From Nocardia ninae NBRC 108245 (lineage in GTDB: Bacteria; Actinomycetota; Actinomycetes; Mycobacteriales; Mycobacteriaceae), in contig NZ_BJXA01000057.1 in NCBI RefSeq assembly GCF_007990755.1, forward strand, positions 1 through 60,039: a stretch of DNA of 60,039 bases. The letters are read 5' to 3'. A program made the position numbers and the translations under genes. Below the pieces are notes generated by a model. The model saw nothing but the letters and a program-made list of their open reading frames with translations, was not told the origin of the DNA and searched no databases. The stretch's first letter is position 1, and every line of letters begins with the position of its first letter. Shown here one piece after another: positions 1-9,281 of the stretch.

Positions 1-279
1 GTTGCCGCCGATGCCGCCCGCACCACCGGCCCCGCCGCCGTAGCCGTTGCCGCCGTTGCCGCCGTTACCTCCTGGACAGTTCTTGGCACCGGCGCTGCCG
101 TTCCCACCCACACCGCCTGCCGGGTTGCTGGCGGTGCCCGGTGCGCCGTTCGCGCCGTGGACGGTGACGCAGGCAGCCGCGAATGTCGGTGGTGCCACGG
201 CGATCATGGTGCCGGTGGTCAGCACGAGGCCACCCAGTAGGGCGGCGATGCGGGTGCGTGTGGTGAGTGTTGTAGTCAT
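1..279 (-). CDS. Secreted glycine/asparagine-rich protein (partial, 3' end outside window)
   Basis: Reading the minus strand from the ATG at 277-279 gives an open frame to the window edge, 93 codons. The first ~35 residues form a classical signal peptide: Thr/Arg-rich start, hydrophobic core and Ala-rich end (PPTFAAA). The mature part opens with a Cys, then turns into Gly-Gly-Asn and Gly-Asn-Gly tandem triplets interrupted by one more Cys (KNCPGG). This composition recalls PGRS-like or collagen-like surface proteins of Mycobacteriales, but there is no PE domain, so it is not a true PE_PGRS protein. The function is unknown; a cell-surface role is an inference. The C-terminus is missing, so length and repeat number cannot be judged. 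Confidence 0.75.
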   Translation of the reverse strand, partial: MTTTLTTRTRIAALLGGLVLTTGTMIAVAPPTFAAACVTVHGANGAPGTASNPAGGVGGNGSAGAKNCPGGNGGNGGNGYGGGAGGAGGIGGN

Positions 280-824
280 GGTCGTACTCCGATTGCTGAA
301 GCGCTGATGCGCTGAGGCCGATGTATCGGCACCGGCCGGGATGGCGAGCTTTTATGCCTCCGTTTCGACATGGAGGAATGCGAGTACGCGCGCCACGGCG
401 TATTCACCGGCTCGTCGATTAATCGACAAGTCATTACTTCGCCGTCTTCGTCAGCGTTGGAGATCGAGATTCAGCGGAGAGTATTTTATCGGTACGATTT
501 CAGCCGGTCGATGAAACTTGTTGCCGTCGAGGGACTTTCGGTAACATATTTCTGCGGCGTGCGTCCGGGATGCGTCTCGATGGAATATCGAAACATTGAC
601 ACACTCGTACAGTCATCCACGCTTCGACTCATTCTGCCAGCAACGGAAACATTTGATGATGTCGCCTGGCTGGAGCAGTGAACTCAGCCTACGCGCTTCG
701 GGCGGCGATTACTATGAATCGAATAACCGGCAATTCAACTGGGGAATTCGGCACATACGGCTATTCCGCATACGGGTCGCCGTGCCGCGGCGCGAAACAG
801 TCTGTCGGCCAGGAGTCCTGGTGC
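280..824. other. AT-richer intergenic region without a convincing gene
   Basis: About 545 bases separate the glycine-rich gene from the 3' end of the sugar dehydrogenase. Base composition falls clearly below that of neighbouring genes between about 400 and 760. A short forward ORF at 370-681 lacks the strong third-position GC preference of real genes here. The part nearest 279 presumably carries the promoter of the glycine-rich gene. I see no RNA gene or strong terminator. Confidence 0.6.
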
Positions 825-1946
825 TCACCGAGCCGGGAAGCGAAGGACGCGATCGTCATTCGGGCCAGGATCGCCGCGCCCATCGGTGTTGGAGGTGGTG
901 AGCCAGAGTGCTCCGTCGGGCGCAACCATGACCGTGCGTAGCCGACCATATTTGTCCTGCAACACATCTCGGGGCTGCCCGGCAGTGCCGTCGCGCAGCG
1001 GCACGGTCCACAATCGGGCACCGCGCAACGCTGCGACATAGAGTGTGTCCCCGGCGATCGCGATGCCGGACGGTGACGCCGCCGCGGTAGTCCACGTCGT
1101 CAACGGTTCGACGTATCCGCGATCCGTGCCGCCATTCCCCTCGACCGCGGGCCAACCATAGTTGCGTCCAGGCTCGATCAGATTGATCTCGTCGAATCGG
1201 TTCTGCCCGAACTCGGCCGCGAAGAACTGCCCGGTGCGGTCCCACGCGAGTCCCTGCACATTGCGATGCCCCAGGCTGTATACCGGCGATCCCGGTGTCG
1301 GATTACCCTGCGCGGGTTTGCCTTCCGGCGTCAGCCGAAGAATCTTCCCATTGGGGCTGGCCGGATCCTGCGACCGCGCGGTCTGTCCCGCGTCGCCGGT
1401 CCCGACGTACAACATCCCGTCCGGTCCGAACGCGATCCGCCCACCATTGTGGTTGCCGGCCTTGGCGATCCCGTCGAACACCACTTCCGGCCGTCCATCG
1501 AGCCGGAACCGTACGATCCGATTGTCCGTGTCGCCGGTGAAATACGCGTAGATGTAACGGTTTTCGTTGTACTGCGGTGACAACGCCAATCCGAGCAGCC
1601 CACCTTCACCGCGCGCGACGACGCCGGGCACCCGGTAGACCTGTTCCGGCGGGTGGCCCGGCCCGATCCGCAGAATCCGCCCGGTATCCCGCTCGGCCAC
1701 CAAGGCCTTGCCGTCGGGCAGGAAGGCCAGCCCCCACGGCACCTCGATGCCGTGCGCGATCTCCTCTGCGGCTCCGAGATCGGCCGCGCCCGATGGCTCA
1801 CTGGGCGCGGTGCTGTGCACCGTCTGGGGAGCAGGTTCGGTCCGATCCGAGCTGTCGCACCCGCACAGCACGCCGACGACCAGAAATACGGTGCCCACCG
1901 CACCGACGGCACGACGACGCGCAAACCTGACATTCCTTATACCCAT
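825..1946 (-). CDS. PQQ-dependent sugar dehydrogenase family lipoprotein
   Basis: A 373-residue protein of the soluble glucose/sorbosone dehydrogenase beta-propeller family, which oxidises aldose sugars with a PQQ-type cofactor outside the membrane. The N-terminus is Arg-rich, followed by a hydrophobic stretch and a lipobox-like LCGC (Cys at 30), indicating a lipoprotein. Family landmarks are WGLAFLPDGKALVAERDTG, the catalytic-type GNHNGG, then GMLYVGTGD and GHRNVQGLAWD. The ATG at 1946 is chosen over one 40 codons upstream because GGAGG lies just before it and the signal peptide starts there. It is divergent from the LysR gene 118 bases away, a usual arrangement for a regulator and its target. 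The natural substrate is not predictable. Confidence 0.88.
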   Translation of the reverse strand: MGIRNVRFARRRAVGAVGTVFLVVGVLCGCDSSDRTEPAPQTVHSTAPSEPSGAADLGAAEEIAHGIEVPWGLAFLPDGKALVAERDTGRILRIGPGHPPEQVYRVPGVVARGEGGLLGLALSPQYNENRYIYAYFTGDTDNRIVRFRLDGRPEVVFDGIAKAGNHNGGRIAFGPDGMLYVGTGDAGQTARSQDPASPNGKILRLTPEGKPAQGNPTPGSPVYSLGHRNVQGLAWDRTGQFFAAEFGQNRFDEINLIEPGRNYGWPAVEGNGGTDRGYVEPLTTWTTAAASPSGIAIAGDTLYVAALRGARLWTVPLRDGTAGQPRDVLQDKYGRLRTVMVAPDGALWLTTSNTDGRGDPGPNDDRVLRFPAR

Positions 1947-2064
1947 GTGGGCACCTCCGACACCATTTCCAAGGCCCGCGGCGCGCGGGAAGAAGCCGCA
2001 TCGGTTGGCCGCGCAGCACGGGCGGTAGCCTGACCCAGTCTTGTCCCCGAACCACGTTGAGGTC

Positions 2065-2964
2065 ATGGAACTTCGTCAACTGAGGTATTTCGTCGCGGTG
2101 GCCGAGGAGCTACATTTCGGCCGGGCGGCGGAACGACTGATGATTGTGCAATCGTCGGTCAGCCAGCAGCTCGGCCGGCTCGAACGCGAGCTCGGTGTTG
2201 TGCTGCTGGAACGCTCGCCTCGTAGCGTCCGGCTCACCGAGGCCGGGGCGGCGTTCCTGCCTGCCGCGAAGAAGGTGCTCGCGGCGGAGAAGCGCGCGCG
2301 GACCAGCGTCGCCGACTTCCTCACCCCGCCGACCGTGCTGCGCATCGGGACCAGCCGGGGGATGGGCGAACGGCTGGAGCGGCTGCTCGTCGCGCTCAAA
2401 CAACACGCACCGGGTGTGAAGGTGGAGTTGACCTCGGCGGCCCTGGGCCAGCGACTGCGCAAAGTGTCCGAATACGAATGGGACGCGGCCTTTCTGCGCG
2501 GCGAGGTGACCGCGCCGGAGGGCGTGGAGCAGATTCCGGTGTGGTACGACGAACTGGTCGTCGCGCTGCCCGCCGACCATCCCTCGGCGACCGACCGGTG
2601 TGTCGATCTCGCCCAGCTCGCCGAGCTGCCGCTCTACCTGACCAACCGGCAGAACAACGCCCTGCTCGACGATCTCGTGCTGACCGCCTGCGGCAAGGCG
2701 GGATTCGAACCGGTCTTCGGTCCCGAGCAGGTATCCATCCAGGACACCCTCGCCGCGCTCGGCGCAGGTGCCGCAGGCTGGACCGTCCTCTACGCCCCGC
2801 ACGCTCGTCTACTGCACAGCAGCCGGGTGGCCTTCCTGCCTGTCTGCACGCCCGGCGTGCTCGCGCTGCCCACGGTGCTCGCCGTGCGCAGCAACGCCAT
2901 GGAGCGGTTGCAGCCGCTGCTGGCGGCGTGCCGGGACGTCGCTCTCGGCGATCGAACTCCGTAA
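2065..2964 (+). CDS. LysR-family transcriptional regulator
   Basis: A 299-residue LysR-type regulator. The N-terminal winged helix-turn-helix is typical: MELRQLRYFVAVAEELHFG, then QSSVSQQLGRLERELGVVLLER and RLTEAG. The remaining ~210 residues form the periplasmic-binding-protein-like effector domain. The ATG at 2065 starts exactly at the conserved MELRQLRYF and follows TTGAGG; an upstream alternative at 2041 adds eight unconserved residues. It lies divergent to the sugar dehydrogenase, so it may control that gene and itself from the 118-base gap. The effector is unknown. Confidence 0.92.
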   Translation: MELRQLRYFVAVAEELHFGRAAERLMIVQSSVSQQLGRLERELGVVLLERSPRSVRLTEAGAAFLPAAKKVLAAEKRARTSVADFLTPPTVLRIGTSRGMGERLERLLVALKQHAPGVKVELTSAALGQRLRKVSEYEWDAAFLRGEVTAPEGVEQIPVWYDELVVALPADHPSATDRCVDLAQLAELPLYLTNRQNNALLDDLVLTACGKAGFEPVFGPEQVSIQDTLAALGAGAAGWTVLYAPHARLLHSSRVAFLPVCTPGVLALPTVLAVRSNAMERLQPLLAACRDVALGDRTP

Positions 2965-3014
2965 TCGCACCGTCGGCCTTGTGCCGATCGCCGGTGTTGC
3001 GCTAGCGTCGAAGC

Positions 3015-3033
3015 GAACGAAACCGTACCGTTC
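3015..3033. promoter_or_regulatory. Candidate operator for the TetR/monooxygenase operon
   Basis: Arms GAACG (3015-3019) and CGTTC (3029-3033) form a perfect 5-bp inverted repeat with a 9-base spacer, directly upstream of the TetR start at 3047. Position fits autoregulation. The arms are short, so this is only a candidate. Confidence 0.3.
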
Positions 3034-3046
3034 ACTTGGAGGAGCC

Positions 3047-3631
3047 GTGGTCAGGGGCGCGGAACGCGAACAGGCGATACTCGCCGCTACCGTCGAGCTG
3101 CTCGGCGAGATCGGTTACGCGGCAATGACAATGGACGCCGTCGCGGCTCGGGCGCAGGCGAGCAAGGCGACCATCTATCGGCGGTGGCCGGGAAAGCCCG
3201 CCCTGGTCAAGGCCGCGATGGACGCACACGACGCGGCCTACGTCGCGGAGATACCGGACACCGGGACGGTGCGCGACGACCTGATCGCGGCCCTGGTCGC
3301 GTTGACCGCGCAGGTAGACGACCACTACGTGACCATGATGACGGGCCTGATGCACGCCATGCGCGTGGACACCGAACTCGGCGTCGCACTGCGCGCCCAC
3401 GTGGCCGACGAGGACCTCGGCCCGTTCCGCACCATCGTCGACCGCGCCGTCGCGCGCGGCGAACTGCCCGAGGGCACCGCAACCGAACTGGCACACCAGG
3501 TATCGGAGGGGCAGATCATGCGCCGGATGTTTCTCGGCGAGCCGCTCGACCGAGCGTTCCTCACCGACCTGGTCGATGACCTGCTGCTCCCCATCCTCAC
3601 CCGCACTTTTTCGACGAAGGACGACAGATGA
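3047..3631 (+). CDS. TetR-family transcriptional regulator
   Basis: A 194-residue TetR repressor. The DNA-binding domain is clear: AILAATVELLGEIGYAAMTM, then VAARAQASKATIYRRWPGK. The C-terminal helical domain resembles the TetR C-terminal group that follows YRRWPGK-type N-termini. The start is a GTG at 3047 preceded by GGAGGAG. Its stop overlaps the ATG of the FAD monooxygenase by four bases (ATGA at 3628), so the two are translationally coupled. It probably represses its own operon and responds to the substrate of the monooxygenase, most likely an aromatic compound or drug; this is inferred from context. Confidence 0.9.
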   Translation: MVRGAEREQAILAATVELLGEIGYAAMTMDAVAARAQASKATIYRRWPGKPALVKAAMDAHDAAYVAEIPDTGTVRDDLIAALVALTAQVDDHYVTMMTGLMHAMRVDTELGVALRAHVADEDLGPFRTIVDRAVARGELPEGTATELAHQVSEGQIMRRMFLGEPLDRAFLTDLVDDLLLPILTRTFSTKDDR

Positions 3632-5139
3632 CGACCACGCAGGTGCTGATCGTGGGCGCCGGCCCCACCGGGCTGACGCTCGGCTGCGAGCTGGCTCGGC
3701 GTGACATCGACTGTTTGGTGGTGGACAAGGCGACGCGGCTCTTCCCTGGATCGCGCGGAAAGGGTTTACAGCCTAGGACTCTGGAGGTCTTCGACGATCT
3801 CGGTGTGCTCGACGCGGTGCTGGCGGCGGGGGCGCCGTTCCCGTCGTTCCGCATGTATCAGGGCACACACGTGCAGTGGACGCGGACGCTGCACGAAATG
3901 CTCGGGATCGCGCCGCTCGAGCGTCACCACGGCGTGCCATATCCGGACGCGTGGCTGCTGCCGCAGTGGCGTACCGACGAACTGCTCAGGGACCGGCTGC
4001 TCGAACTGGGTGGCCGGATCGAAATGGGCACGGAGCTGGTCGATTTCGGCCAGGACGACGCGGGCGTCACGGCGACGCTCAGCCGTGACGGCACACTGGA
4101 GCGAGTACGCGCGCGGTATCTGGTCGGCGCGGATGGCGGCGGCAGTTTCGTGCGCAAGGCGCTCGGTGTCGGCTTCGAAGGCGACACCTTCGAGACGGAG
4201 CGGACCTTGATCGGCGATGTCAGGGCCGAGGGACTGACCGGCACCTACTGTCATATCCTGACCACCGGCGATGTGCAGGAACGCTTTTCGCTGTGGTCGA
4301 TGCCGGGGACCGACTACTACCAGTTCGTCGCTTCGATGACCGCCGACGAGGTGCCCGAGCTGACGGTGGCGGCCGTGCAGAGGATTCTCGACGAGCGGTC
4401 CGGCCGATCGGACATCCGGTTGTTCGACCTGAATTGGATCTCGGTGTATCGCGTGAATGTCCGTATGGTGGACCGCTTTCGGGTGGACCGGGTGTTCCTG
4501 GCGGGCGACGCGGCGCATGTGCATTCGTCGGCCGGGGGGCAGGGGCTGAATACCAGCATCCAGGACGCCTACAACCTCGGCTGGAAGTTGGCGGCCGTGC
4601 TGTCGGGCGCCCCGGACGGTTTGCTCGACACCTACGAGGACGAGCGGTTTCCGATCGCGGCACAGGTCCTCGACGTGACGACACGCTCGCATCGCCGCAA
4701 TTTCCGAGCGCCGGACCCGGGCGAGGGGAATCCGGACATCTTCCAGCTGAAGCTCAATTACCGTGGCGGACCGCTGGCCGTGGATATGCGCGAGAACCCT
4801 CGTGCGGTGCGGGCGGGTGATCGTGCGCCCGACGCTCAGTGCGCGGAGGGCCGCCTGTTCGATCTGTTCCGCGGTCCCCATTTCACGCTGCTCGGGTTCG
4901 GCACGGATACCGCCTCGGTGGTCGCTGAAGTTGTTCGTGCACAGGGGGATAGGGTCCGAGCACGAGTAATCGAACCGAGTTCTGCAAGCGACGATTCCAC
5001 ACCTACCGTCGGCTCGGCCTTCCGCAACTACGACATCGACCCGGCTGGTCCAGGCACGCTGGTACTGGTCCGCCCGGACGGCTACATCGGCGTCGTTGCG
5101 ACGGATCCCGCGCCGGTTCAGGACTACCTGGCCTGGTGA
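3628..5139 (+). CDS. FAD-dependent aromatic monooxygenase (group A hydroxylase)
   Basis: A 503-residue flavoprotein of the class A aromatic hydroxylase family (PgaE/MhpA/TetX relatives) that inserts one oxygen atom using NAD(P)H. The N-terminal dinucleotide fold is VLIVGAGPTGLTLGCELARR (GxGxxG at 10-15). A middle DG motif (GADGGGSFVRKALG) and the FAD-phosphate motif FLAGDAAHVHS with GGQGLNTSIQDAYNLGWKL are intact. The C-terminal ~100 residues form the thioredoxin-like domain usual in this group. It is coupled to the TetR gene upstream. Such pairs often deal with antibiotics or aromatic toxins, but the sequence does not identify the substrate. The gene is convergent with the hydrolase downstream, with a 12-base gap. 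Confidence 0.93.
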   Translation: MTTTQVLIVGAGPTGLTLGCELARRDIDCLVVDKATRLFPGSRGKGLQPRTLEVFDDLGVLDAVLAAGAPFPSFRMYQGTHVQWTRTLHEMLGIAPLERHHGVPYPDAWLLPQWRTDELLRDRLLELGGRIEMGTELVDFGQDDAGVTATLSRDGTLERVRARYLVGADGGGSFVRKALGVGFEGDTFETERTLIGDVRAEGLTGTYCHILTTGDVQERFSLWSMPGTDYYQFVASMTADEVPELTVAAVQRILDERSGRSDIRLFDLNWISVYRVNVRMVDRFRVDRVFLAGDAAHVHSSAGGQGLNTSIQDAYNLGWKLAAVLSGAPDGLLDTYEDERFPIAAQVLDVTTRSHRRNFRAPDPGEGNPDIFQLKLNYRGGPLAVDMRENPRAVRAGDRAPDAQCAEGRLFDLFRGPHFTLLGFGTDTASVVAEVVRAQGDRVRARVIEPSSASDDSTPTVGSAFRNYDIDPAGPGTLVLVRPDGYIGVVATDPAPVQDYLAW

Positions 5140-5151
5140 CCCGCTACCCGA

Positions 5152-6057
5152 TCAGCCCAGATGTGTTCCGTACCAACCGAGCACACGCCGCCAAGCCTCC
5201 TCGGCGGCCGTCGGCGAATAGCGTGGCCCGGTGTCGTTGAAGAACGCGTGATCAGCATCCGGCGCGACCCAGATTTCGTGCGGCGTGCCCGCACGCTCGA
5301 GCGCGGCCGTAGCGCCCGGGCGGGTGGCATCGATACGGGCATCCTTCGCCGCGTAGACCCCGAGCACTGCGGCTTTCGACGCAGAGAAATCGCCGTTGTC
5401 GGGAAAGGGCCCGTAGAAGGGAGTGGCAGCGGCGAGGGTGGACGGCCCGGCGGTCAGCAGGAGCCAGACCAGGCCACCGCCGAAGCAGAAGCCGGTGGCG
5501 CCGAGCTGCTTACCCGGCACCCGCCGCCCGAGTTCGTCGAGACCGGCGCGCAGGTCGGCGAGCAGCTGCTGCTGCGGGGTCTTGCTGAGCTCGGCGGTCG
5601 CGGCCGCCGGATCGGTGAACGTCGCGGTGCCGCCCTTCGCGGAGAGCAGGTCGATGGCGAGGGCCGAATAACCGGCTCCGGCGAATCGCCCTGCCACCGA
5701 ACGAATATGGTCGGTGAGGCCCTTGTTCTCATGGATGACGAGCACGCCGCCGCGAGGCTCCGGACTCTCGGCCCAGGCGCCTTGTAATTCGCGATTGTCC
5801 GGGCCCGGGAAGGTGATCGGCGCGGTCGGCAGCGCGGTGCTCGACCCGGGCGGCGCGGATGTCGTTGTGGGGGAGGGTGGTTGCGAGGTGACGGGCTGAT
5901 CGTCGTTCCCACTGGAACAGGCGGCGAGCAAGGCGGCCGCCGCGGGAAGCCCGACACCGAGTAGCCCGAGGCGGCGTAGCGCCTCCCGGCGATTCAACAG
6001 GCCGTCGGCATGATCGGCTGCGATTTCTTCCGCGATATAGCGCTGCAGCGGCGTCAT
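5152..6057 (-). CDS. Exported dienelactone hydrolase family protein
   Basis: A 301-residue alpha/beta hydrolase of the dienelactone hydrolase family. The N-terminus carries a twin-arginine-like segment (NRREALRRLGLLG) and a lipobox LLAAC (Cys at 47), so it is probably an exported lipoprotein, unlike the cytosolic catechol-pathway enzyme. The catalytic set is visible: Glu in VIHENKG (110), nucleophile Cys191 in GFCFGGG, Asp in AAKDAR (239) and His270 in DADHAFF. The ATG at 6057 is chosen because the conserved MTPLQRYIAEE start begins there; an upstream ATG at 6126 adds low-complexity sequence. The natural ester or lactone is unknown. Confidence 0.88.
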   Translation of the reverse strand: MTPLQRYIAEEIAADHADGLLNRREALRRLGLLGVGLPAAAALLAACSSGNDDQPVTSQPPSPTTTSAPPGSSTALPTAPITFPGPDNRELQGAWAESPEPRGGVLVIHENKGLTDHIRSVAGRFAGAGYSALAIDLLSAKGGTATFTDPAAATAELSKTPQQQLLADLRAGLDELGRRVPGKQLGATGFCFGGGLVWLLLTAGPSTLAAATPFYGPFPDNGDFSASKAAVLGVYAAKDARIDATRPGATAALERAGTPHEIWVAPDADHAFFNDTGPRYSPTAAEEAWRRVLGWYGTHLG

Positions 6058-6341
6058 GCCCACCAAGGTAGGCCCCGCCGCAGCACCCCGCGTGGCTTTG
6101 CGGGCAACGGCGCGACTGAGCCGCACGGCAATGTCGGCCCGGCGACATTCTTAAACCCAACCGCTTGGTATCTCCACGCCGAATCCGGGCAAATGCGATA
6201 TCGCACAACCGGATAGCCGTCCCGCGACAACCCGACAAACCGACCGGGCCGTACCTCCCGGACATTTGCGTACAGATTGCTATGTTGTGCCTCGACATTG
6301 CGGAGCCCAATCAACAAGCGGCACATCGGTCGAGGAGAAGG

Positions 6342-8387
6342 ATGTTTTCGGGGCAGCAAGTGGCACAACGGTTTGTCCGCGCGGCTCGGCTGGCGACAGT
6401 CCTTTCGATGGTAGCGGTTGGCGGTGGATTTGCGGTGGGCTCGGCCACGGCACACCCCGGCACGCACAGTGAGCGCTGGACGGCACTGCACGACGGCCCA
6501 CAGCCGTACGCCGACGTGCACATCGACTGGGATGTGCCGATCCGGATGAGCGACGGCGTGGTGCTGAAGGCGAATGTCTACCGCCCGGTGAACGCGGACG
6601 GCGTGGTGGAACAGCGACCACTGCCGACCATCGTGAACCTCACGCCGTACACCAAACTGATCGCGAACCTGGTCGACTCGGCGCTGGCCGCACCCGGCCT
6701 GCAGCCGCTCGTCCTGGACTCCCTGCGCCGGATGAACCTCTCGGGGACGCCGATCAGCGGCTTCGGCGATCTACTACACGCGCTCGACGGCGGCACCGTG
6801 CAGACCGTACTCGGGCTCGACCGCAACTTGATTCGCAGCGGATACACGCTGGTCGTCGCCGATGTGCGCGGCACCGGCTTCTCCCAGGGCACCTGGGACA
6901 CCCTCGGCGCCCGTGAACAGCAGGACACCCGCGAAGTGCTCGAGTGGGCGGCGGTCCAGCGATGGTCCACCGGCAAGGTCGGCATGAGCGGCGGCTCTTA
7001 TGCGGGGATCAACCAGCTCCGCGCGGCCGAAAACGCCCCGCCCGCACTGAAAGCCATCTTCCCGGTGGAACCGGGCAGCGACCTGATGCGCGACGTCGTC
7101 GCGCCCGGCGGCGGCGTCGGCACCACCTTCCTGCCGCTCTGGCTGAGCAATGTGAACCAGTCGAAGCTGATCCCCGACGTGCGCTCGATGCTCGACGGCA
7201 CCTTCGACTGGCGCTGGTTGAGCGACCGCATGGCCGATCCGTCCACCAACGTCGACCTGCTGACCCAGGCGTTGCTCACACCGTCGCTCGACCAGATCCC
7301 ACAGACGCTGGCCGCCGCGCTGGACGACGACAGCGACTTCCGGCAGGCCATTCTGGGCCATCCGGAACGAATCACGGTGCCCACCTTCGTCTATGGCGGC
7401 TGGCACGACATCTTCGCCAACAGCGCGACCACCCTCTTCAACGCGATCCCGTTGCCTGTCAACCAGAAACGCCTACTGGTCGGCGACACCTATCACGCGA
7501 ACCCCGGCGCGGGCACCGGCGTGCCCGGCGGCCCCGCGCGGCTGGACGTCTTGCAGCGGGTGTGGTTCGACAAGTGGCTCAAAGACATCGACCACGGCAT
7601 CGACGGATTCGGCCCGGTGACCGTCTGGGAGCAGGGCGGCGGCTGGGTCACCATGAAACAGTTCCCGCAGACCGACATGACGCACCGACGGGTCTACCTG
7701 TCCGCCGAGCCCAGCGGCACCGCCGAAAGCGTGCACGACGGATCCCTGTCCGCGGCAAAGCCCGCCGCACCTCGCACGCTGACCGTCGCCCCCGGCCTCA
7801 CCGCCGTCTGCTCCCGCGACACCGCCCAGGGCGCCGCAGGCATCACCGCGGTACTGGATATGTGCGCCAAGGACTCTCGCATCGCCGAACGCAACGCACT
7901 GACCTTCACCAGCCCGCCGGTCACCGAGCGGACCACCCTCTCCGGCCCGATCAACGTGCACCTCAACACCGTGCACGACGCGACCGACGGATACTGGGCG
8001 GTCACCGTGAACGACGTTGCCCCCGACGGAACTTCGACCGTACTGAGCACCGGCCAGCTCACCGCATCGATGCGTGCCGTGGACGACGTGAAAAGCACCC
8101 GCGCACCCAACGGCGACTACACCGCCCCCTACAACCCGATCACCCTCGACACCCTGCTGCCCGTAGTGCCCGGCGAACCCGTCGCCCTGGACATCGCCGT
8201 CATCCCGATCCAAGCCGTTTTCCAGCCCGGACATCGACTACGCGTAGACGTCTTCGCCGGGAACTCCCCCAAGGGTCTGCCTTTTCGGCCCCTGCTCAAC
8301 AACACCGAACTCAAACCGCAGTCGTTGCAACTGGATCCGGCCGCGCCGAGCTTCGTGAACCTGCCGACCGACAGGCCGCTGGGGTGA
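6342..8387 (+). CDS. Secreted CocE/NonD-family hydrolase (X-Pro dipeptidyl-peptidase S15 type)
   Basis: A 681-residue secreted serine hydrolase. A signal peptide spans the first ~38 residues (hydrophobic core then GSATAHPG). The alpha/beta hydrolase domain opens with the S15 landmark MSDGVVLKANVYRP, continues with ADVRGTGFSQGTWD, and has the nucleophile Ser216 in GMSGGSYAG. The last ~200 residues are the jelly-roll domain found in CocE and X-Pro peptidases (PGHRLRVDVFAGNSP). The ATG at 6342 is preceded by GAGGAGAAGG; the longer frame from 6165 has no signal-like start. Substrates in this family range from proline peptides to esters, so the specificity stays open. A hairpin follows the gene. 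Confidence 0.9.
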   Translation: MFSGQQVAQRFVRAARLATVLSMVAVGGGFAVGSATAHPGTHSERWTALHDGPQPYADVHIDWDVPIRMSDGVVLKANVYRPVNADGVVEQRPLPTIVNLTPYTKLIANLVDSALAAPGLQPLVLDSLRRMNLSGTPISGFGDLLHALDGGTVQTVLGLDRNLIRSGYTLVVADVRGTGFSQGTWDTLGAREQQDTREVLEWAAVQRWSTGKVGMSGGSYAGINQLRAAENAPPALKAIFPVEPGSDLMRDVVAPGGGVGTTFLPLWLSNVNQSKLIPDVRSMLDGTFDWRWLSDRMADPSTNVDLLTQALLTPSLDQIPQTLAAALDDDSDFRQAILGHPERITVPTFVYGGWHDIFANSATTLFNAIPLPVNQKRLLVGDTYHANPGAGTGVPGGPARLDVLQRVWFDKWLKDIDHGIDGFGPVTVWEQGGGWVTMKQFPQTDMTHRRVYLSAEPSGTAESVHDGSLSAAKPAAPRTLTVAPGLTAVCSRDTAQGAAGITAVLDMCAKDSRIAERNALTFTSPPVTERTTLSGPINVHLNTVHDATDGYWAVTVNDVAPDGTSTVLSTGQLTASMRAVDDVKSTRAPNGDYTAPYNPITLDTLLPVVPGEPVALDIAVIPIQAVFQPGHRLRVDVFAGNSPKGLPFRPLLNNTELKPQSLQLDPAAPSFVNLPTDRPLG

Positions 8388-8423
8388 TGTCGGCTGGGCG
8401 GCCTTTCGGATGAGCTACCCGAG

Positions 8424-8454
8424 CGGCTGCCGGCATGAGGCTCGCCGGCAGCCG
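8424..8454. terminator. Hairpin between convergent genes
   Basis: Perfect 11-bp inverted repeat, 8424-8434 and 8444-8454, with a 9-base loop. It lies between the convergent CocE-like gene (ends 8387) and the membrane-protein gene (ends 8511). No T-run follows on either strand, so it would be a weak or non-canonical bidirectional terminator. Confidence 0.5.
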
Positions 8455-8510
8455 TACGGGTGAATCCGGTGGGCTGGCCGCTCGGGGAGTGGCGCCGGCG
8501 AACCTACCGC

Positions 8511-9053
8511 TCAGAAGCCGTCATAGAAGCGGTACCAGGGGCCCTCGAGGTGTGTGTAGCTGGTCTCGGGACTGCTGCTTACCGGGGCCCGGTCCGGGAA
8601 ATAGGCGAATCCCACGGAATCGGTGAGAACACCGTGGGTGTAGAGCCAGCATCCCCCGTCACGCTTGGCGATCGCAGTGACCCGAATGACGCCGAGTCTG
8701 GTCTCCTTCGTGTGGGCGCACGTCACTGCTGCCTGCTCCAACGCATCTTTCGACAGAGCCCAGCCGACTTTGCCCGGTATCCCGGTGCATGCCACGGCAA
8801 TGCTCAGTATCGCCACCACCGGAGCGATGAGGCTCAACCGCCAGGTGCGGTAGCGCAACGCACCGGCCAGTCCGGTCGCCAAGCAGGCCAGGCCGACGGC
8901 CCAGCACAACGCCAACGTGTAGAGCACGTAGCGGAGTGACTCTTTCGACACCTCGCCCCACAGCTGGGCGAGGCAGAGGGCAACTGTCGCAACGGCAATC
9001 GCAACGGTGGTCAATCTCCACCACAGTGGCGGCGATGCCGTGCGATCACTCAT
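8511..9053 (-). CDS. Small integral membrane protein of unknown function
   Basis: A 180-residue protein with three predicted membrane segments: about residues 9-32, 40-65 and 73-92. These are followed by an ~85-residue tail with three Cys (TCAHTKET, GGCWLYTHG) that would lie on one side of the membrane. I do not recognise the family. The ATG at 9053 was preferred to one at 9182 because the added 43 residues are Arg-rich and unconserved in style, while GGGAG precedes 9053. It stands alone, with no evident operon partner. Confidence 0.7.
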   Translation of the reverse strand: MSDRTASPPLWWRLTTVAIAVATVALCLAQLWGEVSKESLRYVLYTLALCWAVGLACLATGLAGALRYRTWRLSLIAPVVAILSIAVACTGIPGKVGWALSKDALEQAAVTCAHTKETRLGVIRVTAIAKRDGGCWLYTHGVLTDSVGFAYFPDRAPVSSSPETSYTHLEGPWYRFYDGF

Positions 9054-9281
9054 TTGTCGCTCCCGGGTCGAGACAATCGGCACTCGCGTGACCGTATCAG
9101 CTTGGGGGAGAGCGTTCCTGGAAATTCTGTCCGCGAGGTCCAGACTTGCTCGTCGGGACGCTCTGGCACCTCTGGCTACCATAAATGTTGCCGTTGACTA
9201 CCTGTAGCCGCCGACTACATGGTTGCCGAGCGCGGCGATGCGGTTGCCGCCTGCCACCGTTTCACGAGGCGGGGGCGCCGG

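Noticed and set aside
370-681. Forward ORF of 103 codons in the low-GC gap
   Set aside because: Weak third-position GC, no ribosome site, and no recognisable protein pattern.
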